This document shows, in pieces, positions 22,573-32,185 of a stretch of DNA of 64,000 bases. The notes beneath the pieces were generated by a model. It had not been told where the DNA came from, made no database searches, and saw nothing but the letters and a program-made list of their open reading frames with translations. How positions within the stretch are numbered: position 1 is the stretch's first letter; each line of letters starts with the position of its first letter. This DNA comes from Lunularia cruciata (taxonomy: Eukaryota; Streptophyta; Marchantiopsida; Lunulariales; Lunulariaceae): contig OX419759.1 in assembly GCA_948567375.1 (NCBI GenBank), positions 3,449,303 to 3,513,302 on the forward strand, written 5' to 3'. Made by a program: the position numbers and the translations under genes.

Positions 22573-23306
22573 TGTAATACCAAGGGTTAGCCGTATGATC
22601 TAGATGTGAAATTTGGTTTGGTAACATCTAGAATGATGTTATATATGATGGTCAAAATAGATCAGATAGAAGTATCACCAAAAAAGTACTTCTACTAATA
22701 GGGCAGAAACCAAAATAAACTTGAGAACCTTAGAACCAATAGCTAGACATATGATTTAAAGGTGAGAATTGGTTTGGTAACATCTGGAAGGATGTTACAC
22801 ATGATGGACTAAACAGATCAGAAAGAGGTATCACCAAAAGAGGACTTCTACTAATAGAGTAGGAACCAAAATATGCTTGAAATCTTTGAAGGCAATTTCG
22901 GAGGCCTAAACAGATGAATTAGGCCTTGAAAATGTGCAGACTCCCCCCCCCCCCCAACAGAGGAGAGGCTGGCCTTCCCTCCCCCTGCTTTGTCTCGTCA
23001 AGAGCTTTCCAACGATACCTTACTCGATTCTGAGATTCGTACAGGAAGATTCCCTAAAAGATTCCCTTTGGTCAAAGCTTGTTTGACCAACCAGATAGGA
23101 CCTAGACCAGATAGATCACCCATCCAAGTAAGTAATCCAAGGGTGGAGCTTGCTGACATGTCACCTATCTGTGTCCCTAATCCTATGGTGGAGCTTCCTT
23201 GGAGGAGATCCTCTTTGTCTATATAATAAAGAGAAGGTGCTCCCTTGGGGCATCAAATGTTTGAGTGTGCAATCTGTGTTTTCTCTCTTGTCCTCGGAGT
23301 ATTACA
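22573..23306 (+). mobile_element. solo LTR with 5-bp target-site duplication
   Basis: The 734-bp unit begins TGTAATACC and ends GGAGTATTACA, so its ends form the inverted repeat TGTAATAC/GTATTACA. It is flanked by GTATC on both sides (22,568-22,572 and 23,307-23,311), a perfect 5-bp target duplication typical of Ty1/copia and Ty3/gypsy integration. A TATA box (TCTATATAATAAAG) lies at about 23,216-23,229. There is no internal coding sequence, so the element was reduced to one LTR by recombination. Superfamily cannot be told from the LTR alone. Orientation is inferred from the TATA box. Confidence 0.88.
22590..22905 (+). repeat. 156-bp imperfect tandem duplication in the solo LTR U3
   Basis: GGTTTGGTAACATCT recurs at 22,615 and 22,771. 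Each unit also has 'gatgttac/t', 'atcaccaaaa' and 'acttctactaatag'. The duplicated block lies upstream of the TATA box, where repeated enhancer-like units are often found in LTRs; a regulatory role is inference. Confidence 0.8.
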
Positions 23307-23760
23307 GTATCCCTAATGGACTGCATCTCTATTTCAACCTCCTACCTTACTTGTACACAAAGGATTTGCTCCTTCTCCTCCTGCTCATTAGCCATCATGG
23401 TCACTCTTCAATGTGCATCTTGACCTCCTCTTTGTTAGTATTGTGATTGAGTTTGTCTTTGGCCAATTGACCATGTGTATCTCCTAGGGCTTTCTTCAAG
23501 GAAGCCACTTTCTCATCACAAGCACTTATTTGATTTCCTTGCTCCTTCTTGTAATCCACAAATGCTTGATTATGCTACTCAGCTGCTACTTTCATTATGT
23601 TGACTTTGGTCTTTGTCCTTTGCATTATGCTTCTCTTAGCATTCACTCTCATCATTCTCTTATTGGTTCCTTGTGCTTGCCTAGTATTTTATTTCTTCCA
23701 TGCTGGTGACTTTGATTTTCTCTCTTTGGGAACACACCAAGTGTATAGTTTTGGAGCTTA
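23307..23760 (-). pseudogene. minus-strand coiled-coil-like coding relic interrupted by the solo LTR
   Basis: The minus strand reads Lys/Glu/Gln-rich text such as 'HNQAFVDYKKEQGNQISA', 'KVASLKKALGDTHGQLAKDK' and 'NEQEEKEQILCVQVR', consistent with a long coiled coil. It then reaches the solo LTR insertion, beyond which similar text resumes. It carries stops and is not functional. Similar minus-strand coiled-coil text occurs at 35.3-35.6 kb, so this may be the first ORF of a repeated element rather than a host gene. Confidence 0.4.
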
Positions 23761-25469
23761 TGGATAGGAGGTCACATGTAGACCTATCATCAATAGTTTC
23801 AGCCTACTAGTTTCCCCAAACACCAGAACCTTATAGCCTTATATACAAGGTTATTTCTATTGGGTAGGAGAATAATGAGCAACCTAACCTATCATTAAAA
23901 TACACACTCCTAATATGTTGGTCATCACTTAAATCCATCACTACCAAGGAGAAATACACATAACACCTAGAAGCAAGAAATCTAAGAAAAATACCCTCAC
24001 ACCAATCCAAACCAAATGGGCATACAATCAACCATGCAAAGCATAGAGACAATCCAAACACAAGAAACTAACACAACTCTCCAAGATTTTGATAAGAATG
24101 TACTTTGAAGAGCATTTTCTCTATACAAGGCTATACTCTATATGAACACCAATAGTTGCTTCCAAGAGTTGAATTTCTATGCCTTTTGGGGAAAATCTCT
24201 ACAAGACTCAAATAGGGATAATTTTTTTCTTATAACTCTAATCTAGAGTTTTAGGACTCAATAGAAATCTTATGAGATAATCTTTCCAACCATATAAAGC
24301 AAGCCTTAATTTGACAATTATAGCTCTATTGCAAAGGTCTCAAACTTTGCCTCATGTTTTGTAATCCAAACCCTAATTTCAAAACCCTAAGTAAGGCTCA
24401 AGTCCTTATCTTTGCACAAATTTTGGCCTACAAATTCATGTAAACAATAGAAAATACTCTTAGAAGCTGCAATCCTTTCACTCATGTCTTCAAATTGAAG
24501 ATTTGATATTCAATTATAGTTGAAGATAGAATTTTCCATTGAGCTTATGATAATATTTTTAGCAAAGTTTGTTGCACCATATCTCACTATCTATAAACCC
24601 TAAGCCAACCAAATTTTACACAATAGTTGTTTATACTCTTATCTAAATCTCTATAAGGTGTGATAGTTGAATCCAAACCCAACCTCTAGATATAGATCAA
24701 TTCCCAAGTTGGGCTAACTTTTGAGCTCTATAGACCTACGTGTACTTAATCCAAGATCCTAAATTTTTGATTTGAGATCTCCATATGAAATTTTTACACA
24801 AAGGTGCAAAACTTAACTATCAAAAACACTAGGAGATCTTCATAGTTTGACTTGAGAAATGACACAAACCCCAAACTTGATTATAATCTCCTTCTCAACA
24901 CCTTGATTTATAGTACTCTAACTTCAATTGATCAGATCAATTGAAGTTTGATTTCAAAATAAAATTTCTTGGGCATAATATGATCATTATTCTCTCTACT
25001 CTCCAATCCAATTGAAAAATTATGAAAAGATATAATATAATTGTCAAATGTCTCCAATTGGTGCACTTGGGTATGAATTTGACCTCCTTGCTTCAATTGA
25101 GCATATCTCACTTAAAATTTATTGAAAATCCCTTGATTCTTGTTTTTAAACCATAGCTTGTCTATTTTTCTCTTCAATTGTAGTTTTCTCTCTCCAAATG
25201 ATTATCTTTAATCCCCCAAAAATGTCAAAAAGTTCTTGACTCCCCATGTTGGGATCGAAACCTTGTACTTTTATGACTTAACAACTTCTCCTTTTGACAC
25301 ATAAACCCCACAACTCCACCTTGAATGCCTTGAGCAGCATTCAATTCCTTTCCTTTTACAAAAGCATAATAATGGTTAATTCCAATCCTATCTGTAAGCA
25401 TGTATACAGAGGATAATTAGATTTAGGGTTTCCATCACAATGCCATGAATGTAGCTCCAAAATGTGCTA
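23761..25469 (-). other. non-coding, possibly an LTR-type sequence on the minus strand
   Basis: There is no gene. On the minus strand, 'GTCAAAAGGAGAAGTTGTTAAG' (split at about 25,275-25,295) resembles a polypurine tract followed by an LTR start TGTTAAG, as in Ty1/copia elements. A TATA-like TATAAATCAAGG lies about 380 bp further on (near 24,905). I could not find the matching LTR end, primer site or second LTR, so this is a weak call. The minus frame at 24,061-23,831 has no recognisable domain. Confidence 0.3.
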
Positions 25470-25574
25470 TGTCGTGCGTATATACATCGCTACACAACAT
25501 ACATTGCTGTCAACACCATACACTATAAAAGCACAACTCACACATAAGTCATACATAGACTCTAAAGTGCTACA
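25470..25574 (-). repeat. 3' LTR fragment of the 9.4-kb gypsy element
   Basis: On the minus strand the LTR starts TGTAGCACTTTAGAGTC at 25,574 and matches the first 105 bp of the LTR at 166-722. Homology ends near 25,470. Directly upstream is the G-rich tract CTAGGGGGGCGAT (25,575-25,592), the likely polypurine primer. A TATA-like 'CTTTTATAG' lies about 45 bp into the LTR. Confidence 0.8.
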
Positions 25575-25743
25575 ATCGCCCCCCTAGCTGGCGGTTAGGT
25601 CCCTCTAACTCCAGATAGCCATCTACTCTAAGTATATGGTATACCCTCTAATGGGCAAAGATCAGGAGGCCGGGTGCTATGGAGCCCCATCGTTAGTCGC
25701 CTATCTGCAATCTATACCATATAAAGAATGAACTAGCTATAGG

Positions 25744-26286
25744 TCAAGTACATCTAGGACATAACCACTGTCCCTGAGGAACCACCGTGAGGGGAGGAGT
25801 CATACATGCCATATGCCATCCTCTCGAACAGCTATCACACACTAACATAGTAGCAGCTCCACCAAAAGAGCCACATAACATACACCTCAAGCCTGCACGT
25901 ACAAGTGCTAAGCTTGGGTCCATAGTACCATCAATGTTTGGAAGGTGGCATGGCGCACAATTGCGCACATGATCCTTCCAAACAACACCATCACGTCCTT
26001 CTAACACAAGGACTCCAGATGGCAAAACCTTGCCCACTCTCAAGATAGTGCGGCCTGTAGAAACATCAAGTGTTGTCGGTGCTGTCTGCTGTAGATATAC
26101 ATAGTTGCCTAGATGAAATCGACGGATTGAGGGTCTATAACCTCCTCCTTGAATGGTAGCATAGCGTAAAGTATCTCTATGCTGAGCAATCGCCAAGTTC
26201 TCAAAGGCCATCGGCATCACTCTCCGAAAGATCTCTGCCCGCTGAGAACATGCGCTCATCCATACATCGCGGTCATCCAAGTCCAA
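25744..26286 (-). CDS. integrase C-terminal region with PHD finger
   Basis: The 180-residue frame is the end of the gypsy polyprotein. Residues 50-110 (GGYRPSIRRFHLGNYVYL ... ILRVGKVLPSGVLVLEGRDG) are the small beta-barrel-type tail that follows many Ty3/gypsy integrase cores. Residues 135-179 form a textbook C4HC3 PHD finger: C135, C138, C150, C153, H158, C161, C176, C179, with the usual aromatic residue before the histidine (GWH). PHD fingers bind histone H3 tails, and here the finger occupies the place where chromoviruses carry a chromodomain. A role in choosing integration sites is inference. The frame stops one residue after the last cysteine. Confidence 0.85.
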   Translation of the reverse strand: MDLDDRDVWMSACSQRAEIFRRVMPMAFENLAIAQHRDTLRYATIQGGGYRPSIRRFHLGNYVYLQQTAPTTLDVSTGRTILRVGKVLPSGVLVLEGRDGVVWKDHVRNCAPCHLPNIDGTMDPSLALVRAGLRCMLCGSFGGAATMLVCDSCSRGWHMACMTPPLTVVPQGQWLCPRCT

Positions 26287-26331
26287 AACTATAGTAGCAT
26301 CTCGACAAATGGCTGCAGGTAAATCTGGATC

Positions 26332-27033
26332 TCATCCATAGAGTAGAAAGTATGGAGAGAAGGATGCTAAGGAGGCTTGCCGGCTGAACCGATAGCCCAT
26401 GGCCAACCAAGGTAACTGGAGATCCCAATCTCCCAAGTGGCCTCTCTGCAAACCATACTTTCGCAATCCTCTCTTCACCGTCTGAACCACTCTCTCTGCT
26501 AAGCCATCTGCCTCAAGGTGATCTCGGGATGTAGTACAATGATCAATCAAAGCCTTGTCACACAAGACCTAAAACTCTCCCAAGAACTCTGTACCCTGAT
26601 CAGTCAAAACCTCAGTTGGTGCACCAAAATGACTAAGAACTCGATCTAGGAACGAGTAAGCTGTCCCTTCACTAGACTTGTCAGGAAGTGCCACCAACTC
26701 AATCCACTTGGAGAAGTGCTCCACCATCACCAAAACATACCGATGATGTCTAACAATCAGCGGTAAAGGTCCGGCGAAGTCCAAACTCCAACGGTAACCC
26801 AATCCCATGATAGGTAGTGGGTGTAACTATGGCGTAGGAGCATTGAATGATGCTCTAACTCGGTCACAAACCACACATCTGGCAACAAACTGCTGTACCT
26901 CGGTCTGCATACCGCGCCACCAATAATGACTCTGGAGTAAGCTATATGTACGCTTTACTCCAAAATGTCCTAGCTCCTCATGAGCATGACGGACTAACTG
27001 TGGTCTCTGTGATGGAAGTGGTACTACTCGCAC
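26332..27033 (-). CDS. integrase zinc-binding and catalytic core regions
   Basis: Frames at 27,033-26,827, 26,808-26,569 and 26,565-26,332 read in order. First comes the HHCC zinc-binding domain ('HAHEELGHFGVKRTYSLL', then 'CVVCDR'). Next is the start of the core ('WSLDFAGPLPL', with 'VLTDQGTEFLGEF' further on). Last is 'GLAERVVQTVK', holding the glutamate helix, with 'LPWLAMGYRFSRQASLASFS'. This is the typical arrangement of a Ty3/gypsy integrase that joins the cDNA ends to host DNA. Confidence 0.85.
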
Positions 27034-27045
27034 TTTACCATCCTC

Positions 27046-27771
27046 TCATACATGCAAAAGGTGTCTACCCTCCAATTTGAACCGTCTGGCTCGCTGAAGA
27101 ACACGGTCTCTCTCCTGGGCCCCAACTGTGCCACCCACAACACCAGTGCAAAGATAGTCCATCACTAAGACATCATCATGAATGTCTCGCTGAACTGTAC
27201 CAATATCTTCACTCTTTGGATCTGTGACCTCAATAACTCCTCCTGTATGCGCTGAGAGAGATACCACCAAAGTCTCTGCAAATATACACACAAAGGCCGA
27301 TGCATGCCAACCTGGCACCATCTCCTCATCTGTCTCACCATGCCAACGTGCTCCAATCTGATCCTGCTGGCTGGAACATGGGTTTCTACTCAACCCATCT
27401 GCATCACGGTTCACCACTCCAGGTCTGTGAACAACCGTGAAATCATACTCTTGTAAAATCAGAGCCCATCGTGCAAGCTTCCCTAAAAGCTTGTCAGACT
27501 CCATCAACCACTTCAGCGGCTGATGATCAGTGATGAGAGTGAAGGGGTTACCAAATAGGTAACATTGGAAATGTGCTACTGCCCAAACTGCTGCCAAGCA
27601 CTCTCCCTCATATGAACTATACTTCACCTCCGCTGAATTGTTGGAGCGACTAGCATAGGCCACCACAAACTCCTTCTCCTCATCATCATGTTGGGTGAGC
27701 ACCGCTCCAAGCCCCAACATACTCCAATCAGTGTGAACCTGAAATGGTCGTCTCCTGATCGGTCTCCTCAA
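27046..27771 (-). CDS. RNase H region of the gypsy polyprotein
   Basis: This 241-residue frame begins with the Ty3-type RNase H: 'FQVHTDWSMLGLGAVLTQ' (first acidic residue), 'YEGECLAAVWAVAHFQ' (glutamate) and 'LITDHQPLKWLM' (aspartate). 'WALILQEYDFTVVHRPG' and 'NRDADGLSR' follow. The remainder is a linker towards the integrase zinc-binding domain. The domain removes the RNA template during reverse transcription. Confidence 0.88.
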   Translation of the reverse strand: MRRPIRRRPFQVHTDWSMLGLGAVLTQHDDEEKEFVVAYASRSNNSAEVKYSSYEGECLAAVWAVAHFQCYLFGNPFTLITDHQPLKWLMESDKLLGKLARWALILQEYDFTVVHRPGVVNRDADGLSRNPCSSQQDQIGARWHGETDEEMVPGWHASAFVCIFAETLVVSLSAHTGGVIEVTDPKSEDIGTVQRDIHDDVLVMDYLCTGVVGGTVGAQERDRVLQRARRFKLEGRHLLHV

Positions 27772-28750
27772 AAATAGGAGCAGATGTCAACCTCTCCTTG
27801 AGCTCTACAAAAGCTCTCTCCTGCTCATCTCCCCAACACCACTCCTGTGTAAGCTTGGTCAACTTTGTCAAGGCCTTGGCAATGGCACTAAATCCTCTAA
27901 CATAGCGGCGATAGAAGTTTGCCAACCCAAGGAATGCTCGCACTCTGCTCACATCCGTAGGCCGAGGAATACGTGCAATAGCCTCCACCTTGGTCTGCTG
28001 GACACCAAGTCCTCCGGGGTAGATAGTGTGACCCAAATACTCAACTTGCTCGTGGAAGAACCTACACTTCCCAGGATGTAATTTGAGTCCATGAGATCTC
28101 AACCTCTCAAACACCTCCAACAACTATCTCTCATGCTCCTCCACAGTAGTGCTATAGACCAAAATGTCATCAATATAACACCAAGCAAAATCCAATCCAG
28201 CTAGGATCCTATCCATGACCGTCTGGAACTCAGCAAGAGCATTCTTCAACCCAAATGGTAAGAACCTCCAATGATATAACACATCCTTGCCGTGAGGATC
28301 AATAGCCCAAAATGCTCTCTTGGACTTATCCTCCTCCCTGATCGGCAACTGATGATATCCCGCTCGAAGATCCAAAGTACTGAAGACCTTTGCATGCCCA
28401 ATTGCATCAAAAATCTCCTCCGGTGTAGGCATGGCATACCGATCAGCCCTGGTCTGTCGGTTGATAGGACGGTAATCTCCACACATCCGCCTATCTATAT
28501 AGTTGCCATGCATATCCTTCTTGGCTGCCATCACTGTCGCTGATGCATACTCTCTATGTGAAATCTCCACCAAACCAGCCTCAAAAAGGTCACTACTCCG
28601 GCTCTGAATCAATGTCCTCTCCATCTCACTATATCGATAAGGATGTCGGAAAACTGGTGTGTCACTAGTAAGCTCAATCCGTATACCAGGTCCCTTCAGA
28701 GCACCCAAATCCTTCATATTGAAGGCAAAACAACTCGTGTGACTCCTCAA
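27728..28750 (-). CDS. reverse transcriptase region of the gypsy polyprotein
   Basis: Two frames (28,750-28,124 and 28,123-27,728) cover fingers, palm and thumb. Landmarks are 'DYRPINRQTRADRYAMP', 'FSTLDLRAGYHQLPI', 'FLPFGLKNALAEFQ' and the catalytic 'CYIDDILVYS'. 'FLGHTIYPGGL' and 'FLGLANFYRRYVRGFS' follow. These are hallmarks of Ty3/gypsy RT. The frame is preceded by a linker from the methyltransferase region. Confidence 0.92.
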
Positions 28751-29179
28751 GAACCTCCAAACCCTCCGTCTTTCCTCTCCAGTAAGCTTGGGTCCAAGAT
28801 CTGGCTCCCAAGTATCCTCTATAACTGTAGTAGGAGTGGAAGACGTACTGACTGGCTGCTACATTAGGCCCTTGGGAGCAATAGTGTCATGCTCCCGACC
28901 ACTAGAGGTCCTAACCTCTGTGTGAAAAACTCCCTCCACTCTGGCTGCAAGCTCCACACGTCCTCTGGCTGCATCCCATGTGGACCAAGGGTGTAATCCA
29001 AGTAGCCCACGCTCACCTGGATGGACTCCAAGTAGACTACTCTCCCTAGTAGCTACTGGATGTGTCCCAAGAATACCATGTCCACTCGGTCCATCGCCCC
29101 CAGCATGTGCCTGAATCGTCTCGATAGGCACAGGGCTCACAAGTGTCCGAGTGGTGATGCCTATCAAGCACATCCTACG

Positions 29180-30142
29180 CTGCTCTGCCAAACCAAGGCT
29201 CACAATCCAGGTCAAATAGTTCAGGTCCATAGCCTGACCTAACACCTGACGCTTGGATGCCTCTGACACTGCTGGAACAGCGGTAATACCGGTGCGAAAA
29301 CCCATCGCCCGCTCTCTCTCATCAGCATTGGGCTCCACCAACTACTGTAACTGTGAGTCCCAAACAAGTCCAGGTCCTCCCTCTCAAAAAGCATGAGAGC
29401 TTGGGAAACTCATGAGTGTGGGAAATGCAGCTCTAGGCTGTCCAATTAGGTTCACCACTGCCATAGGTGACCTATCAGCCACTACCACTGTCTGAGACTG
29501 ACGTCCAGCATCCAAGATATCATCAACAAGAATGTGGTCTAGTCGCTGAATCCCATCATAACTACGCTGTAGAACCTCTCAGGGTAAAAGGTTCGTCCAC
29601 CAAAGACGAAGACAATGAGCCCATGATCCCACTCTGGCTGCATCTAACAATACAGCAGGTCCCATCCATGAATGGACGTGATGTGTACTCGCCACCACTC
29701 TAGTGCGAGAATCACCCATCAATGGAATGTTCTCCAAAAAGTAAGCTAGAGAAACAGACTGATGAACCTGGAGATGTCGTAGTATCCGTAACATCTCCCA
29801 AAACACACCAGAACGAGGATCCTGAAGACCTAAACCGCGGCCCGCACGTGTATGTCCCTGACATGGCCATCCAGAAATCACCAAGTGAACAGGCCCATGT
29901 CTCTCTAGGTCATGCGCCCCCAGTAAGGAAATGTCTCCTGGTAAGGCCTTCTGGTAACCTCTGACTGCTGACATCGGTAATAACTCCGGATACCGATAGG
30001 CCAAGTGTGCCACATGATGTAGAGAGACTCGCCTAGCAATCTCATCTCTCTCTACATACAAGTACCTCTGTACTCGGATACCCGCCTGTAACACCGCAGC
30101 TAGTCCGGTGCTGATCCCACCAAACAACTCCAATAGACATAT
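29180..30142 (-). CDS. DNMT3/DRM-like cytosine-5 DNA methyltransferase domain in the retroelement
   Basis: The domain begins near residue 597 of the 783-residue frame (31,930-29,579). Motif I is LLELFGGISTGLAAVL (AdoMet binding), followed by motif II-type YLYVERD. Motif IV is VISGWPCQG, with the catalytic Cys of Pro-Cys-Gln at about 29,860. Motif VI is FLENIPLMG at about 29,735, and a motif VIII-like segment 'AHCLRLWWTNL' closes the frame. Motif IX/X-like 'ERERAMGFRTGIT' and 'RQVLGQAMDLNYLTWI' appear in the next frame (29,341-28,859). The pattern, including the FGGISTG start and the late LGxAxDxN block, is closer to DNMT3/DRM than to DNMT1 or DNMT2. Host members methylate cytosine in DNA. Activity of this copy is not claimed. 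Confidence 0.9.
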
Positions 30143-31930
30143 CCCCTCTACTGGATACTGCCAAGCAATGAGTGTGGTATCCAGAGGTGTCAAAGCAATC
30201 GCCTCTGGAGGCTCATCCTCACACTCATCCCCTGATGGTACAAAGGCTCCACTCCAAGCCTGCTGCACCAACTGATCCGCATGCTGCTGCAATGCCTCCT
30301 CTGAACTCCACAATGGAACATCCAAGGTGGATGGAACAATCCCACTCGTACTCCATAGCCGAGTGATCTCCTCTGGTATTGGAGTATCCTCTGCATGGAC
30401 GTTCCCCTCCAACAAGTCACCAGGCCAAGTAACTGCACCGCTGAAAGCTAAAACTGATGCTGCCATGGTCCCGGACTGTAGTGAGCCAAGACTGCCACTA
30501 CTAAAGCGTACTAGTAGGCGACATACCTGTCCCTCACCAAACTGCCAACCAGGTCTATAAGAGGATGTCTCCTCCCAATAGTCAATGCTGAAACCCATAG
30601 AGTATAACACTGCTCCCCCAACTAGCACATCATATGACTCAGCTATCGTCGCAATAGCCTGAGCTCTCACCACCGAGCTATCAGTCGGATGACCAGGCTG
30701 AACCTGGACAACAAGGTCTCCACATCTGATGTACTGTGTCGAACCACCACCAAGAGATGTCTGGATCTGAAATGGACACCTCTCCACATCGGTCTTCCGT
30801 AACTCCAGACCGACAACTGCAGCCTTCCCCAACATAAGGGGCTGTGCACCAGAGTCTAACAAGACTCTCTGTGGTGTATAGACCTTCCCTGAAGGTCCCA
30901 CTAAACAAAAGATCCCCCTCTGGTTATCCAATAAGACAACACCAGGTGTAAACCGCGCTCTCTCAAAGGCCGGTCTAGCTGGCAACTCCTCCAGTCTAGC
31001 CGCTGCTGCCTGCCATAAACCACTGGTGGCTGAACGGATCCCATGCTCCTCAACCAAGTCAGCTCCACTACCAACCACCTCTGCTCTAGTAGTAGGAACT
31101 GCACCATCCCTACTCTCACACAACATGGCAGCCAACCGGAACACTGGGGCTGGGTCAACTCCCAATGTAAACATGTCACTGGCTGAAAATAAAGGATGCC
31201 GCATAATCAGCTGAGCCGCCCCCAACATCATGCTAGACTCAGTCTGTGTAGTAGCAGGTGGTTGACTAGCAGGTAGTCCATCATGTACTCCATCACCACC
31301 TACCACACCTGCACTGGGACGTCTAGGAACCATGGATGTTGTCTGCAATGCCTCAGATAGCGTGAAAGACTGGGGAAGTCTGACCTGTCTCCCAACCTCT
31401 CCTCTCTGTGGGTCCAACTCCACTGATGCTCCACTAGGCTCTGGAGCACGTACTGCACTCCTAGTCACTGCTGCAGATGCATCCACCTGTGCTGCTCCGC
31501 ACATGAAGTCCAAAGCATCTCTATCACCAGCATATGAGGTGGAAGCCTCAGCACCCGAATCTGATCTCCTCTGAGCAATAGCCATACTAGCCAATCTCTG
31601 CTCCAACTGCTCAATCCGAGTAGCCATAGCTGTGTCAGAAGTAAGGGCAGGTACTGCACCCCTACTAGGTGTAGATCCTCTACCACCACCTCTACCACCT
31701 CGTCCTCCATGAATTGGAGCTCCTCTACTACCTGCCATAGCAGCCCTACCACTCCGTAACTCCGGGTATAGGTCAAAACACCGGTCACTAGTGTGACCAA
31801 ATCTGTGGCAATGCTCACACTGCCTCTGTGCTGGCTGTGATGCACAAGAGGTATCAGGTCCGCTGCCCTGAGTACACTCTCTCCTATGGTGAGGTCCACC
31901 ACAAGTCCAACAAGCAACACCACCACTCAC
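29579..31930 (-). CDS. long frame: zinc knuckles, protease and start of the methyltransferase
   Basis: The 783-residue frame is the longest in the window. Residues 7-19 (CWTCGGPHHRREC) and 38-51 (C-x2-C-x4-H-x4-C) are two zinc knuckles of the nucleocapsid type. A Gly/Arg-rich stretch lies at about 66-90. The aspartic protease signature is at about 351-375, with the active-site motif LLDSGA near 30,860. The methyltransferase starts near residue 597. The region between protease and methyltransferase (about 460-590) has no recognisable domain. Having nucleocapsid, protease and methyltransferase in one frame shows that the methyltransferase is part of the polyprotein and not a later insertion. 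Confidence 0.9.
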   Translation of the reverse strand: MSGGVACWTCGGPHHRRECTQGSGPDTSCASQPAQRQCEHCHRFGHTSDRCFDLYPELRSGRAAMAGSRGAPIHGGRGGRGGGRGSTPSRGAVPALTSDTAMATRIEQLEQRLASMAIAQRRSDSGAEASTSYAGDRDALDFMCGAAQVDASAAVTRSAVRAPEPSGASVELDPQRGEVGRQVRLPQSFTLSEALQTTSMVPRRPSAGVVGGDGVHDGLPASQPPATTQTESSMMLGAAQLIMRHPLFSASDMFTLGVDPAPVFRLAAMLCESRDGAVPTTRAEVVGSGADLVEEHGIRSATSGLWQAAAARLEELPARPAFERARFTPGVVLLDNQRGIFCLVGPSGKVYTPQRVLLDSGAQPLMLGKAAVVGLELRKTDVERCPFQIQTSLGGGSTQYIRCGDLVVQVQPGHPTDSSVVRAQAIATIAESYDVLVGGAVLYSMGFSIDYWEETSSYRPGWQFGEGQVCRLLVRFSSGSLGSLQSGTMAASVLAFSGAVTWPGDLLEGNVHAEDTPIPEEITRLWSTSGIVPSTLDVPLWSSEEALQQHADQLVQQAWSGAFVPSGDECEDEPPEAIALTPLDTTLIAWQYPVEGICLLELFGGISTGLAAVLQAGIRVQRYLYVERDEIARRVSLHHVAHLAYRYPELLPMSAVRGYQKALPGDISLLGAHDLERHGPVHLVISGWPCQGHTRAGRGLGLQDPRSGVFWEMLRILRHLQVHQSVSLAYFLENIPLMGDSRTRVVASTHHVHSWMGPAVLLDAARVGSWAHCLRLWWTNLLP

Positions 31931-32185
31931 TGGCTGCTGCTGACCCGAAAATGAGGGTAAGGGTCTAACTCCACTAGGCCCTCCACTTGCTCCATAGGAT
32001 CTGGGCTGTCCACCCTGTCCTCAAAAACCAACTGGGCGTGGTGCACTCTGCTGCACTCTAGAAGAAGTCACAACCGTGGATGAGGTCTCTCTACCAAATC
32101 CAGCTGTCACCACTCTCTCCTCCACCATGTTGAGCTCAATACGCTCAGCCAAACCAAAGACTACTGCCAAAGTGGGCGAAGTAGC

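Noticed and set aside
23761-25295. firm call of a Ty1/copia element
   Set aside because: Only a polypurine-like tract and a TATA-like box were seen; no second LTR, primer site or coding domain, so it is kept as a weak note only.
28292-28543. plus-strand frames opposite the reverse transcriptase
   Set aside because: Shadows of the conserved minus-strand RT coding sequence.
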